From Sedimentisphaerales bacterium (GTDB lineage: Bacteria; Planctomycetota; Phycisphaerae; Sedimentisphaerales; Anaerobacaceae): a stretch of DNA of 8,137 bases. Under the pieces are notes generated by a model. It did no database searches. It worked only from the letters and a program-made list of their open reading frames with translations, and had not been told where the DNA came from. Shown piece by piece: positions 1 through 7,300 of this stretch. The translations under genes and the position numbers were made by a program. Position 1 is the first letter of the stretch, and each line of letters starts with the position of its first letter. Location of the stretch: contig DAOVMB010000088.1 in NCBI GenBank assembly GCA_030630905.1, positions 1-8,137 on the forward strand, in the 5' to 3' direction.

Positions 1-70
1 CATCCCAGTTTACGATTCGTAAGGACAATTCAGAGCTTTGCAATGCCTTAAAAAAACCTAATAAAAGGGC

Positions 71-105
71 CCGCCAAAGGCGGTTTCATTATTTGCCAAA
101 GGCAA
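71..105 (+). terminator. Two tandem short hairpins, possible terminator
   Basis: CCGCC-AAA-GGCGG (71-83) is followed by TTTCATTATTT, and then by a second hairpin TTGCC-AAA-GGCAA (93-105). Both contain the same nine-base core GCCAAAGGC (73-81 and 95-103). The first hairpin is GC-rich and followed by T-rich sequence, which fits a weak intrinsic terminator for a gene left of the window. The A-rich sequence at 50-66 would supply a T tract for a minus-strand transcript, so it could work in both directions. The stems are only 5 bp, so the call is tentative. Confidence 0.4.
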
Positions 106-279
106 GAAAAGTCTCAAAACAATAAAGTGGATTTGTCCAATTCACGCTGAACCAATACATTATCAGAAGATAACAGTTGGGCTTGGGCGGACGATAATGT
201 GTATGGGTCGAGTTGATGAGATAATCGATGGGTATGGCGGTTGGCCGATGAAGTGAGTTAAAGCGGACAGTGGCATGGC

Positions 280-323
280 GGCTGAGAGAGAGATCTTAGA
301 GATTTTCCGTTTACTTCTCAGCC
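280..323. repeat. Inverted repeat just upstream of the yjbQ start
   Basis: GGCTGAGA (280-287) is perfectly complementary to TCTCAGCC (316-323), with a 28-nt loop. A further G-T pair (288/315) is possible on the RNA. The right arm abuts or overlaps the candidate -35 element at 310-315. It could be an operator-like dyad, or an RNA hairpin if transcription starts upstream. It contains CTGAGA, but the rest of a TPP riboswitch core is absent. Confidence 0.4.
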
Positions 324-341
324 CCCATTCACTACTATAAT
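310..341 (+). promoter_or_regulatory. Candidate promoter of the yjbQ operon, possibly leaderless
   Basis: TTTACT (310-315, 4 of 6 matches to TTGACA) lies 17 bp from TACTAT (333-338), which would place the transcription start at about position 345, the A of the yjbQ ATG. A perfect TATAAT at 336-341 overlaps this, but it has a 20-bp spacer and would put the start just inside the gene. No Shine-Dalgarno-like purine run lies within 15 nt of the ATG, which fits a leaderless or SD-independent message. Promoter consensus in this phylum is poorly defined, so this is pattern matching only. Confidence 0.35.
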
Positions 342-344
342 AAC

Positions 345-770
345 ATGGTAAAAACCCACAAAATACAGATAGATTCAAACGGCAACTGCGACATCATCGA
401 CATCACCGGCCAGATCGCTTCCGCCGTGGCTTCCTCCGGCATCTCCGCAGGAACCGCCACCGTCTTCAACATCGGCTCCACAGCAGCCATAACAACCATC
501 GAATACGAGCCGGGCCTCGTAAACCACGACATCGCCGCAGCTTTCGAAAAGATCGCCCCAGAAAACGCCCGCTACGAACATGAGCAAACATGGCACGATG
601 ACAACGGCCACGCACACGTCCGAGCCTCGCTATTAGGCCCGTCCCTCACGATACCTATCGTAAGCGCCGAACTGACCTTAGGAACATGGCAGCAGATCGT
701 ACTGATCGATTTCGACACCCGCCCGCGCAAAAGAACCGTCGTATGCCAGATGATCGGAGAGCGATCATGA
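345..770 (+). CDS. yjbQ: YjbQ/UPF0047 family protein
   Basis: A 141-residue protein matching the YjbQ (UPF0047) family over its whole length; family members are typically about 130-140 residues. Visible family features are the N-terminal beta strand and DIT segment (residues 19-21), STAAIT (45-50), the EPGL turn (55-58), the histidine-rich H84-D-D-N87-x-H89-x-H91 stretch, the LLGPSLTIPI strand (96-105), LGTWQQI (112-118) and the basic FDTRPRKR segment (123-130). The family forms a small trimeric beta-rich enzyme. Some members show weak thiamine-phosphate synthase activity in vivo or in vitro, but the physiological role remains unclear, so the enzymatic name is only a possibility. The protein is probably cytoplasmic, as no signal peptide or membrane segment is seen. 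ATG 345 is the only ATG, GTG or TTG in frame after the upstream stop at 297-299, and it has no obvious ribosome binding site. The stop overlaps the next gene's ATG, so the two are likely cotranscribed. Confidence 0.9.
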   Translation: MVKTHKIQIDSNGNCDIIDITGQIASAVASSGISAGTATVFNIGSTAAITTIEYEPGLVNHDIAAAFEKIAPENARYEHEQTWHDDNGHAHVRASLLGPSLTIPIVSAELTLGTWQQIVLIDFDTRPRKRTVVCQMIGERS

Positions 771-1363
771 AAAAAGGCTCGATCCTCATAGCCCTGCTCA
801 TCGGCATGGCAATATTGCTAATACTCTACGCCATGGACTTTCGCGCCATGTTCGGCACGGGCCGCCTCCCAGCCCAACCCGAAGAGGTTCCCTGGCGTCA
901 GGAGGACCGCCTCGCCAGCGGCGACAAACTTATCAAATTGCCCTCTCCCCCCAAGCCTACCATCGACGACGATTTCACAATACTCGCCCCCGTAATCCGC
1001 GACGATGCGTGCCGCGGCGAGATCACACTCAACTTTAAATACACCGGCGCCATCGACGGCACCTGGTCCTGCCAATACCAACACGAATCGCGCCATTACG
1101 CCTTCGACGCCGATTTCACCGGCAACATCGACGTCACCAAAAAATTCATTGACGAAAGCGGCACCGACAAATCAAAACTTTTCTTCATCGCAAAGGGCAA
1201 ATACACAAAAAAATTCGCCGCCGAACATACCGTCAACCCTTCCCTCGAAACCGGCACAATATACGTTACCGGCTGGCTCGATAAGGATTACCAAGCCGAA
1301 GGAGCGATAACCATCACAACCGACCAAACCTGGTCCGCCGTCTATGATTTCCACTCACAGTAG
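767..1363 (+). CDS. Single-pass membrane protein of unknown function
   Basis: A 198-residue protein that I do not recognise. Residues 1-4 (MKKG) are followed by a hydrophobic helix at about 5-23, either a signal anchor or an uncleaved signal peptide. A proline-rich linker (35-65) and a predominantly beta-strand domain (about 70-198) with two cysteines (C82, C102) follow. Alternating patterns such as GEITLNFKY and GTIYVTGWL suggest a small beta barrel or sandwich outside the cytoplasm. The start at 767 is chosen over an in-frame ATG at 686 because GGAGAG (756-761) lies 5 nt upstream and the ATG overlaps the previous stop (ATGA, 4 nt). The earlier start would add 27 charged residues read out of the yjbQ gene. 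Coupling to yjbQ suggests shared expression, but no functional link can be shown. Codons strongly favour C at third position, as in yjbQ. Confidence 0.75.
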   Translation: MKKGSILIALLIGMAILLILYAMDFRAMFGTGRLPAQPEEVPWRQEDRLASGDKLIKLPSPPKPTIDDDFTILAPVIRDDACRGEITLNFKYTGAIDGTWSCQYQHESRHYAFDADFTGNIDVTKKFIDESGTDKSKLFFIAKGKYTKKFAAEHTVNPSLETGTIYVTGWLDKDYQAEGAITITTDQTWSAVYDFHSQ

Positions 1364-1556
1364 TACTACCAAACACCTACTCCAAAAAGGATAAGGGATG
1401 CGATGAGTCAAAAATAATCAAAATTCTTACTGATTACCTTTCATCTGGAAACGATGGGATTTCCATCTCAGAAGGCCCAAAGCCGCGTAACCATCCGTTG
1501 AACGATTATCACAAAGAAGGCGCATGGAAGTTGAAGCGGGGTTCAGGCGCTAAACA
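1364..1556. other. Convergent intergenic gap with a weak hairpin
   Basis: This gap separates the + strand operon from the end of the minus-strand unit. GATGG-GATTT-CCATC (1453-1467) can form a 5-bp stem. It competes with an alternative GGAAA/TTTCC pairing (1447-1464). For the minus-strand transcript a T-rich tract follows (complement of 1410-1426), but about 20 nt downstream of the hairpin, so termination here is only a possibility. No clear terminator for the + strand operon is visible. A start-less frame open from 1348 to a TGA at 1585-1587 crosses the gap; see findings. Confidence 0.45.
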
Positions 1557-3608
1557 TCAGGGGTTCTGTTCTGTACCGAGGGGATGATCCTGGTTCAAGC
1601 GGAGCGGGATCCGTGCCTGAACCTTATAGTTTTTCTGGCCCGCTACAACAATGATAGGCACTTCCACCCGTTCAGCGGCTCGGTACAGTAGCGCCGGTCT
1701 TTCTACGGTTTCTTTCTGTTCTACATTCAGATTGCTATCGCCGGGTACGGGCGTATCGCCCGCGAATATCAGCTTAAGGTCGGTTGTTTCCGGTACGTTC
1801 GTAAATATGCACTGCCCATCTTCATCCGTTCTTTGCGTAAAGTTTTCGTCTATACGCCATTGATCTGAAACACCTGCACCTGTAACCATAACCGGAAAAT
1901 ACGCCAAAGGATTATTATTAGGATCGACGACCTCTACCTCGATAGTTATCTCCGGCAGCGTGGCGACAAGTTCAACATCATATTCAAACTTATCCTCTTC
2001 GATAAAAATCTCCGCAGTAACGTCCGGGTAGTAAACAAAGTTTTTATCTTCTTCCGTCCCCGTTTTGTATGTATTATTTGACAATCGGGCTTGAACTATC
2101 AATCTTTCAACTATTGCGCAATTTGCTGCGCTAAACTCCCCATCTGAGTTCGTTTCACAATTACTGGAAACAATATCGCCATAGCTGCGATCCGGCTGTA
2201 TGTTAATCCTTCTATCGGCAAGCCGGTTATCGTAATTGTCAACGACTGTACCCTTAACCGTAATACCGGCAAGCAGCAACTCGACATCAAGTTGTTTTTC
2301 GTTCTGCGTACCTTCACTTCTGAAATGATTAAGCAGCCAACTATGATCGTCAGACATGACTTTAACCGTCCAGGCTTTATTACCCCATAGCCTCGGCAGA
2401 TTGCCAACTTTATAATAACCATCTTTATCTGTGGTAGTCTCAGGACTCCATAGATCAGAAGGTAGATATTTTTGACGGTCCGGTCTTTTTTCAAGACTGA
2501 AAAAGATTTTCACCTTTGCCCCGGCAACGCTATCTCCCAACACATCCGTGACCGTTCCGAATATCCTACCAGCTTTTTCCATCTGCAAAATAATTCCGCT
2601 TGCTCCCTGGCATCTGCGTCCATATTCATCGAGGTCCATCTCGCCAGGGTTGCCTGGTATCTCGATGCCAAGTTGGCCATCGACTTCATCTTCAAGTTGA
2701 TCCTTTTCACTGCGGAACAATGTCCATGCTACACGGCTACTGTCACCTTGAACATATGCCCATATCGCTACGGGCATATCAAGCGGCATTTTGTCCGGTG
2801 GAACATGCACAACGAAAATACCATTTTTATTTGTATCAGCAATACCAGCAGGTATTATTTTTTTGCGGTTGTCACGCCCCTTTACATGCACCGTTGCGTC
2901 TGGAACCGGTTTGCCGTGTTCGTCTATTACGGTACCGCTGAATATGCCGGTTCCTTCCTTGACAATGATCGTGTCGTCTTTCGGGGCAGTAGTTTCATCG
3001 CTGTCCAGCTTTGTGTCTAAGTCTTCCTTGTCCGTTATCGGTTCATCCGGAGTTTCGGTCGGCTTGTCGGTTACTTTATCGGCAGCGGCGGCGATCTGGG
3101 CGGCATGTTCTTTCATAAGTCTGCCTAAGAGGCCCATCGCGGCGTCCCTTTGTTCGTCGCTGGCTTGGGTGATCAGCGTAACTGCCTCACTTACATCGCC
3201 TGCCGCGAAAACCTCCTCGATCATTTCAAGAAACGCCTGGACCTCTACCGGCGATCTCGTACTCTCGACCGTCCTTTCATCTGTTCTTATCCCCGTCTTA
3301 TCCGACAAAACCGTCTTCGCAGCTTCACTGCCCTTGCTTTTGTCGCCGGACGTTAGCATCAGCCCAACCGTAATAACCAGCGCTACAACGATCACCGCCG
3401 CAACAGCCATGATCGCTCTCTTAATGGTAAACTTTTTATGGCCTAATTTATGTTCCAGGCCGAGATCGCTTTCTTCGTCCAAGCCGGTATCGTCGGCCAT
3501 CTGCTGGCGCACCTTATCCAGTGCCCGCTGGGTTGCATCGGCGGCCGGCTTTATCTGCGCGATCTCGTTTAGCCTTCGCAGTATTTTTCTTTCGTCAAAA
3601 TTCGACAT
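1557..3608 (-). CDS. Membrane-anchored anti-sigma-like protein with four beta-sandwich repeats, no zinc finger
   Basis: A 683-residue protein encoded directly behind an ECF sigma factor; the sigma stop and this ATG share one base (TGATG), suggesting translational coupling. Residues 1-62 are charged, helical and cysteine-free, with an amphipathic LDKVRQQM segment at 30-37. A single membrane helix spans about 65-86. A helical segment (119-179) and a Thr/Asp/Glu-rich linker (180-215) follow. Four carboxypeptidase-regulatory-like or Ig-like repeats come next, at about 219-300, 346-447, 448-549 and 551-645. Each shows the pattern of a G-x-V strand, a turn, an A-x-V strand, a T(D/N)xxG turn and an aromatic strand (for example TDKDGYYKV). 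Orientation is inferred: N-terminus in the cytoplasm, repeats outside. The position suggests it inhibits the preceding sigma factor, but the usual zf-HC2 residues are absent, so this is inference from context and from its resemblance to the larger upstream protein. A plain surface protein carried in a sigma operon is the alternative. Confidence 0.75.
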   Translation of the reverse strand: MSNFDERKILRRLNEIAQIKPAADATQRALDKVRQQMADDTGLDEESDLGLEHKLGHKKFTIKRAIMAVAAVIVVALVITVGLMLTSGDKSKGSEAAKTVLSDKTGIRTDERTVESTRSPVEVQAFLEMIEEVFAAGDVSEAVTLITQASDEQRDAAMGLLGRLMKEHAAQIAAAADKVTDKPTETPDEPITDKEDLDTKLDSDETTAPKDDTIIVKEGTGIFSGTVIDEHGKPVPDATVHVKGRDNRKKIIPAGIADTNKNGIFVVHVPPDKMPLDMPVAIWAYVQGDSSRVAWTLFRSEKDQLEDEVDGQLGIEIPGNPGEMDLDEYGRRCQGASGIILQMEKAGRIFGTVTDVLGDSVAGAKVKIFFSLEKRPDRQKYLPSDLWSPETTTDKDGYYKVGNLPRLWGNKAWTVKVMSDDHSWLLNHFRSEGTQNEKQLDVELLLAGITVKGTVVDNYDNRLADRRINIQPDRSYGDIVSSNCETNSDGEFSAANCAIVERLIVQARLSNNTYKTGTEEDKNFVYYPDVTAEIFIEEDKFEYDVELVATLPEITIEVEVVDPNNNPLAYFPVMVTGAGVSDQWRIDENFTQRTDEDGQCIFTNVPETTDLKLIFAGDTPVPGDSNLNVEQKETVERPALLYRAAERVEVPIIVVAGQKNYKVQARIPLRLNQDHPLGTEQNP

Positions 3609-4129
3609 CAGTACTCAAGTCCCATACTCTCGCCTGCCCTTAATATTCTTCGAAGTTTTACCATTGCCCTGTGGCACAGCGAACGGACATGATGAGAAGT
3701 CATCTGCAACTGCTCGGCGATCTCGTCGTTACTCTTTCCCTGGATGTGCCGCATAACAAACGCCTCACGCCCCTGGCCCTTCAATTTCGCTATACCGTCC
3801 AATATCTCCTCTAACTCCTCCCTGCGAACAAGTTCGGCAAGCGGTGACTGCTCGCCAGTTGGCTGCGGGCTTGCCTCGTCAAGTGGCGCATAATTTCGCT
3901 TGTTCTTCCGCCAATCAAACGCAAGATTTATCGCTGCCCTGCGTACATATCCGCTTGGGTTGACCACACGGTCGATGTTACGAGCCAGACGCAATTTCAA
4001 GAAAAGCTCCTGCATAAGTTCCTCGGCGGCGTCTTCGCGAAGCGTGATCCGCACAAAAAGCGCAAACAGGCTTGCCCCGTCCCTGTCCAATGTCTCAAGA
4101 AGTTTATTACGATTATCTGTCAAATACAT
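3608..4129 (-). CDS. ECF-family RNA polymerase sigma factor
   Basis: A 173-residue sigma-70 family protein of the extracytoplasmic-function (ECF) type, with only regions 2 and 4, as is usual at this length. Region 2 covers about residues 10-78 and includes the AAEELMQELFLKL helix and the NPSGYVRRAAINLAFDWRK segment, which corresponds to the part that contacts core polymerase and the -10 element. A variable linker occupies 79-103. Region 4 covers about 104-163, with a helix-turn-helix at 133-158 (NDEIAEQLQMTSHHVRSLCH) that would read the -35 element. It should direct RNA polymerase to a small set of promoters once released from its inhibitor, presumably the coupled downstream membrane protein. 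A likely promoter lies just upstream, preceded by a strong terminator, so this is a separate unit from the larger sigma/anti-sigma pair. The start is slightly ambiguous: GAGGA sits only 1 nt before the ATG, but 7 nt before a TTG at codon 3. Confidence 0.9.
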   Translation of the reverse strand: MYLTDNRNKLLETLDRDGASLFALFVRITLREDAAEELMQELFLKLRLARNIDRVVNPSGYVRRAAINLAFDWRKNKRNYAPLDEASPQPTGEQSPLAELVRREELEEILDGIAKLKGQGREAFVMRHIQGKSNDEIAEQLQMTSHHVRSLCHRAMVKLRRILRAGESMGLEY

Positions 4130-4130
4130 A

Positions 4131-4135
4131 TCCTC
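4131..4135 (-). promoter_or_regulatory. Ribosome binding site with ambiguous start spacing
   Basis: On the minus strand GAGGA is followed by a single T and then ATG, too close for normal initiation. The same motif is well spaced (7 nt) from the TTG at 4121-4123, codon 3 of the annotated sigma factor. Either the TTG is the true start, giving 171 residues, or the ATG is used without a proper Shine-Dalgarno interaction. The difference does not affect the domains. Confidence 0.45.
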
Positions 4136-4162
4136 AGGAGTCGCTTAACCTCACCGGCTACT

Positions 4163-4193
4163 ATTATAGACTGAATAACAGGCCTATGCGCAA
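4163..4193 (-). promoter_or_regulatory. Candidate promoter of the second sigma/anti-sigma unit
   Basis: On the minus strand there is a perfect TATAAT (4163-4168) preceded by TTGCGC (4188-4193) with a 19-bp spacer, longer than ideal. It would start transcription near 4156 and give a leader of about 27 nt before the sigma factor ATG. It lies downstream of the intrinsic terminator of the previous unit, as expected for an independent promoter. It resembles a housekeeping promoter. I saw no clear ECF-type GGAAC...CGTC pair that would show autoregulation. Confidence 0.45.
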
Positions 4194-4251
4194 CGGTAAT
4201 TTTTTAGGTTCTATTAAATTTTCGGCTATTTCAGACAAAAAAGTCAACATA

Positions 4252-4283
4252 AAAAAGCTAACCCCGGCAGAGGTCAGCTTTTT
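4252..4283 (-). terminator. Strong intrinsic terminator after the large anti-sigma gene
   Basis: The minus-strand RNA would form a 12-bp stem. AAAAAGCTGACC (4283-4272) pairs with GGTTAGCTTTTT (4263-4252) through one G-U wobble, around an 8-nt loop rich in C and G. The T run extends to 4251. The hairpin begins 31 nt after the TGA of the 1236-residue gene. On the + strand the wobble becomes an A-C mismatch, so it is better suited to the minus-strand transcript. Confidence 0.8.
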
Positions 4284-4314
4284 GAATGTCGATTTTTGTT
4301 GGTTTAACGAGCAG

Positions 4315-7300
4315 TCAGGGCACTGGCGTTTGCTGCGGCTCTTTGGCTTTGGCGATTGCGGCAGCGACTTTTGCCTTAAGTTCGTCGCCTTCAAGGCCTG
4401 CAGCGATGATCTTACCATCCGGTCCGATCAGCACATTGAACGGAAACTTATTCAAATCGAAATCTATTGGAAAGGTGAAAAAATCACCCATCTTCATTAT
4501 CGCCTGCTGCCAAGGGATATCTTTTTCGTCGACATACTTTTGAACAAGTTCACTGCCGTACACCCCGAAACCACCGTAGGTAAGCCCTATCAGTTCAAAG
4601 CTGTCTTCATCGGCGAAACTGTCATAGATGCTCCTTATATTCTCCATCTTTGCTTCTGTGCTTTCACGCACTTGAACCATCCAGAAGTTAAGCAGCACGA
4701 TCTTACCGTGGTAGTCGCTTAGACGGAACGTGCCGCCTTCGAGCTTTTCGGCAACCAAATCAGGAGCGGGTTGACCGACAAGGCTTGGGACAGGCAGTAT
4801 TTCGCTATCAAGGCGAAGCTTTCTAAGGTTAAAGGGTTTATCTTCGTCACCTTCGGCGGGTTCCGGCAGCGTAAACTCATGCTTTATTCTGCCGATAGGT
4901 TTATTTCGATCATACCTATGTTGATCTTTTCTTTCATAAACTCTTAGATCAATAACATAATCGCCCGGCGGGACATCATCAGCTCGAAAACTGCCGTCAG
5001 GTTGAACGATTATTTTGTAGTATTTATTTGCATCCTCACGAGCTGGCATATTCTCCTGTATCTTCTCTTGCATCTCTTCCTGGAAGACCTTGCCTTCATC
5101 GCTCTGCATCCATTCCTGATGCCACTGAAGAGCCTCTGCAACGGTCATCGAGTCAAAGTTATCCGGCATGGGAAGAGTGAATTGCTCGTATATATTGTAG
5201 ATTTCAGATACGTCCATTTCCGGACGCCCTGCTTGTATTTTCGGATGGGCCATACTATAGTCCACAACGCTGGTGTAACCCATAGGAGCAACAAATTTGC
5301 CGATGACCGGCCTGCCGCCTCCGCCTATCGAAACAAAAACTGTCTTACCGGGCAGCAGTTCGACCTGTTCGCTACGAGTATAGGTGGTGCTTCTGGCACT
5401 TAACCTGAGAACACGAGCGACCTGTATTTTGCCGGGTGCAACATTTTCAATGACGAATTTACCTTTCTTATTGGTCACAGCCTTATAACGAAGTGAGCAC
5501 CGTGGCCCTTTGCTGACATGCGGCAACGAATAGTACAAAACGACGCTCTCATTAACGCCGGGCTTAGTACCTATATAAAGGTCGCCTTTGACCCTACCGA
5601 ACTTCTGAAGATGTATCGCGGAAGATTCGCCGAGTTCTTCTTCGAAAACTTTTGCAAAACCTTCGTCACCCATAGCCACAAGGACAAACTCTTCCGTCTG
5701 CGGTACAAATGAGAATCTGCCATCTGCGCCCGTCCTGACGTAAACACTATTCCTCTTGCGGCGGTTGCGATTATTCTCAAAGTCTAAGTACCTGCCTGCC
5801 GTAACAACATAAACCTCTGCGCCCTCCGCCGGCTTACCATCTGGCCGATAGACCACACCGCTGACACCATCGCCTGCGCTTAATTTAAAGTCATAAGTTA
5901 CGGTTTCCTCATCACTGGTAAATATCCGCGAAATACTCGGTTCATAACCTTCAGCCTCTATTCGAATGACGTGACCTGGATAGGGGCGGTCAAACTCCAT
6001 CTCGTACTCACCGCCCGTAAAATGCTTGATGTTATAGCGGTCACGTAACCAATGTCGAGAACTGTTTTTCCTGCCCCAATCGATACCTTTGACCGCCATA
6101 AACTTTTCTATCGGCTCACCCGTCACAGCATCGGAAACCATCCCGCTGACCTTAAGGGAATCGTACATGATAATTTTGTATTCCTCACCGCCGGCAACAG
6201 CGTCCATGCCACAAATACTCATATAGCCCTGTTTGTATATGCCAAGCTCAACTTCATCCCATGGCGCATCGTTCAGTGCGAACTTACCGTCGGCATCGGT
6301 TGATGTTTTAATTTCGGCGGTACTGATCCCCCTCCATTTGTCGATACTTACCCGTGCGCCTTCGATGGACCTGCCATCAGGCTCTGTAACCCTTCCAGCA
6401 ATAGTAGCAGGGGCGATCAGCACAACCCCTACGGGTTCCATCGGCCTTGCCATGTTTATTTCCATGGATTCAGGTGCAAACCCGTCCGCCTGAACCGTAA
6501 GGAAATTTATCCCTCCTGAAAGATTCTCAAAAACAAAAAGTCCCTTTTCATCAGTCTTTTTCTTTGACGCACTTGAATACCGGCTTTCGCCTATCATAAC
6601 CGCCGCATCAACGACAGACTCTCCGGTTTCGTCAACTACATAACCGCCGACAGCTACGCCCCGCTTCATGACCATCACTGCTGTTTGGGTCTTTAACTGC
6701 TCTGTCGTATAGTTTGTTCTTCTGCCCCATACTTTGTCGTCGACATAACCGCTGTGAGCAAGATTGATATACAGCCTGTAATCGTCGATCTCCTTCGGTA
6801 TTATGTCGGTCGTCCATTTGCCCTTACGGTCCGTAGTTACCGAGACATCACTAATATATGGCCATGGTTTCTCTCTCGAGTCTTCAGTATTTATACGAAG
6901 CTTTACCTCAACACCTTTGATCGGCTTGTTCCTTTCGTTAACGACGCTGCCCCCGATCACAATGCCCTCTTCAAGCGCAAATGTGAATTTCTCAGGTATC
7001 TTAGTTCCCTGGTCAACATGCCAGGCAAACATCATTGGCACAAAACCTGCCCTGCTCGCCGCAAGACTCAAATATTCGAGATTTGCTTTCTTAAACTTTA
7101 CCCAGCATCTGCCATTAGCATCAGTGATAGCTTTGCTGCTTTTCTTTCGTCCGAAACGAACATTGGCCCCTTCGATCGGCTTGCCGTTTGAATTTACCAC
7201 CAATACGGTCAGGCCCAAACCATGATCTTCACCGACACCGGCGGTGACAATTGCCTTTGGCGTGTTATCTGTTCCCGAAGCGACATCAATGGACGCGGCA

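Larger units (their letters stand above)
1..344. other. Noncoding region upstream of the yjbQ operon
   Basis: No convincing gene was found here. A short frame open from the window edge ends at a TAA at 49-51, about 20 nt before a hairpin, so the tail of an upstream + strand gene cannot be excluded, but its 16 codons show nothing recognisable. A second frame open from position 3 to a TAA at 123-125 runs straight through both hairpins and looks like chance. The stretch 181-300 is strikingly G-rich on this strand (48 G against 14 C by hand count), opposite to the C-rich + strand of the genes that follow. A minus-strand 71-codon frame covering 163-378 overlaps the start of the yjbQ gene and has no family-like motifs, so it is not called. 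Confidence 0.6.

Noticed and set aside
278..345. Possible TPP riboswitch, suggested by GGCTGAGA upstream of a gene whose family is sometimes called thiamine-phosphate synthase
   Set aside because: The second conserved core of the TPP riboswitch (a CTGATCTGGATAAT-like stretch with GCGTAGGGA) is missing between 288 and 344. Only the short CTGAGA element matches, and it is explained by the inverted repeat.
163..378. Minus-strand 71-codon frame
   Set aside because: It begins inside the well-supported yjbQ gene, shows no motif or ribosome binding site that I could identify, and its length is within chance expectation for a C-rich strand.
1005..1310. + strand 101-codon frame inside the membrane protein gene
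   Set aside because: It is Thr/Pro/Ser/Asn-rich, which is what a frame-shifted reading of a gene with C-rich third positions gives. The overlapping frame has a membrane helix, a ribosome binding site and operon coupling.
2791..3756. Long + strand frame of 321 codons opposite the 683-residue gene and the sigma factor
   Set aside because: It is the complement of two genes with clear domain structure. Its translation is Ser/Val/Ala-rich, typical of an antisense shadow of a GC-balanced gene.
4219..4247. TTGACT (4242-4247, minus strand) as a -35 element
   Set aside because: No -10-like hexamer lies 16-18 bp downstream. The nearest (TTTAAT at 4213-4218) is 23 bp away, and the element sits in the T-rich tail of the terminator.
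4072..4722. + strand frame of 216 codons spanning the gap and the end of the large gene
   Set aside because: It runs through the intrinsic terminator and is antisense to the redoxin-like domain and the sigma factor start. No family motif is visible.
4336..4797. Active thiol-disulfide oxidoreductase at the C-terminus of the large protein
   Set aside because: The position of the WCxxC motif reads QVRES and no cysteine occurs in the domain, so an oxidoreductase name would mislead.
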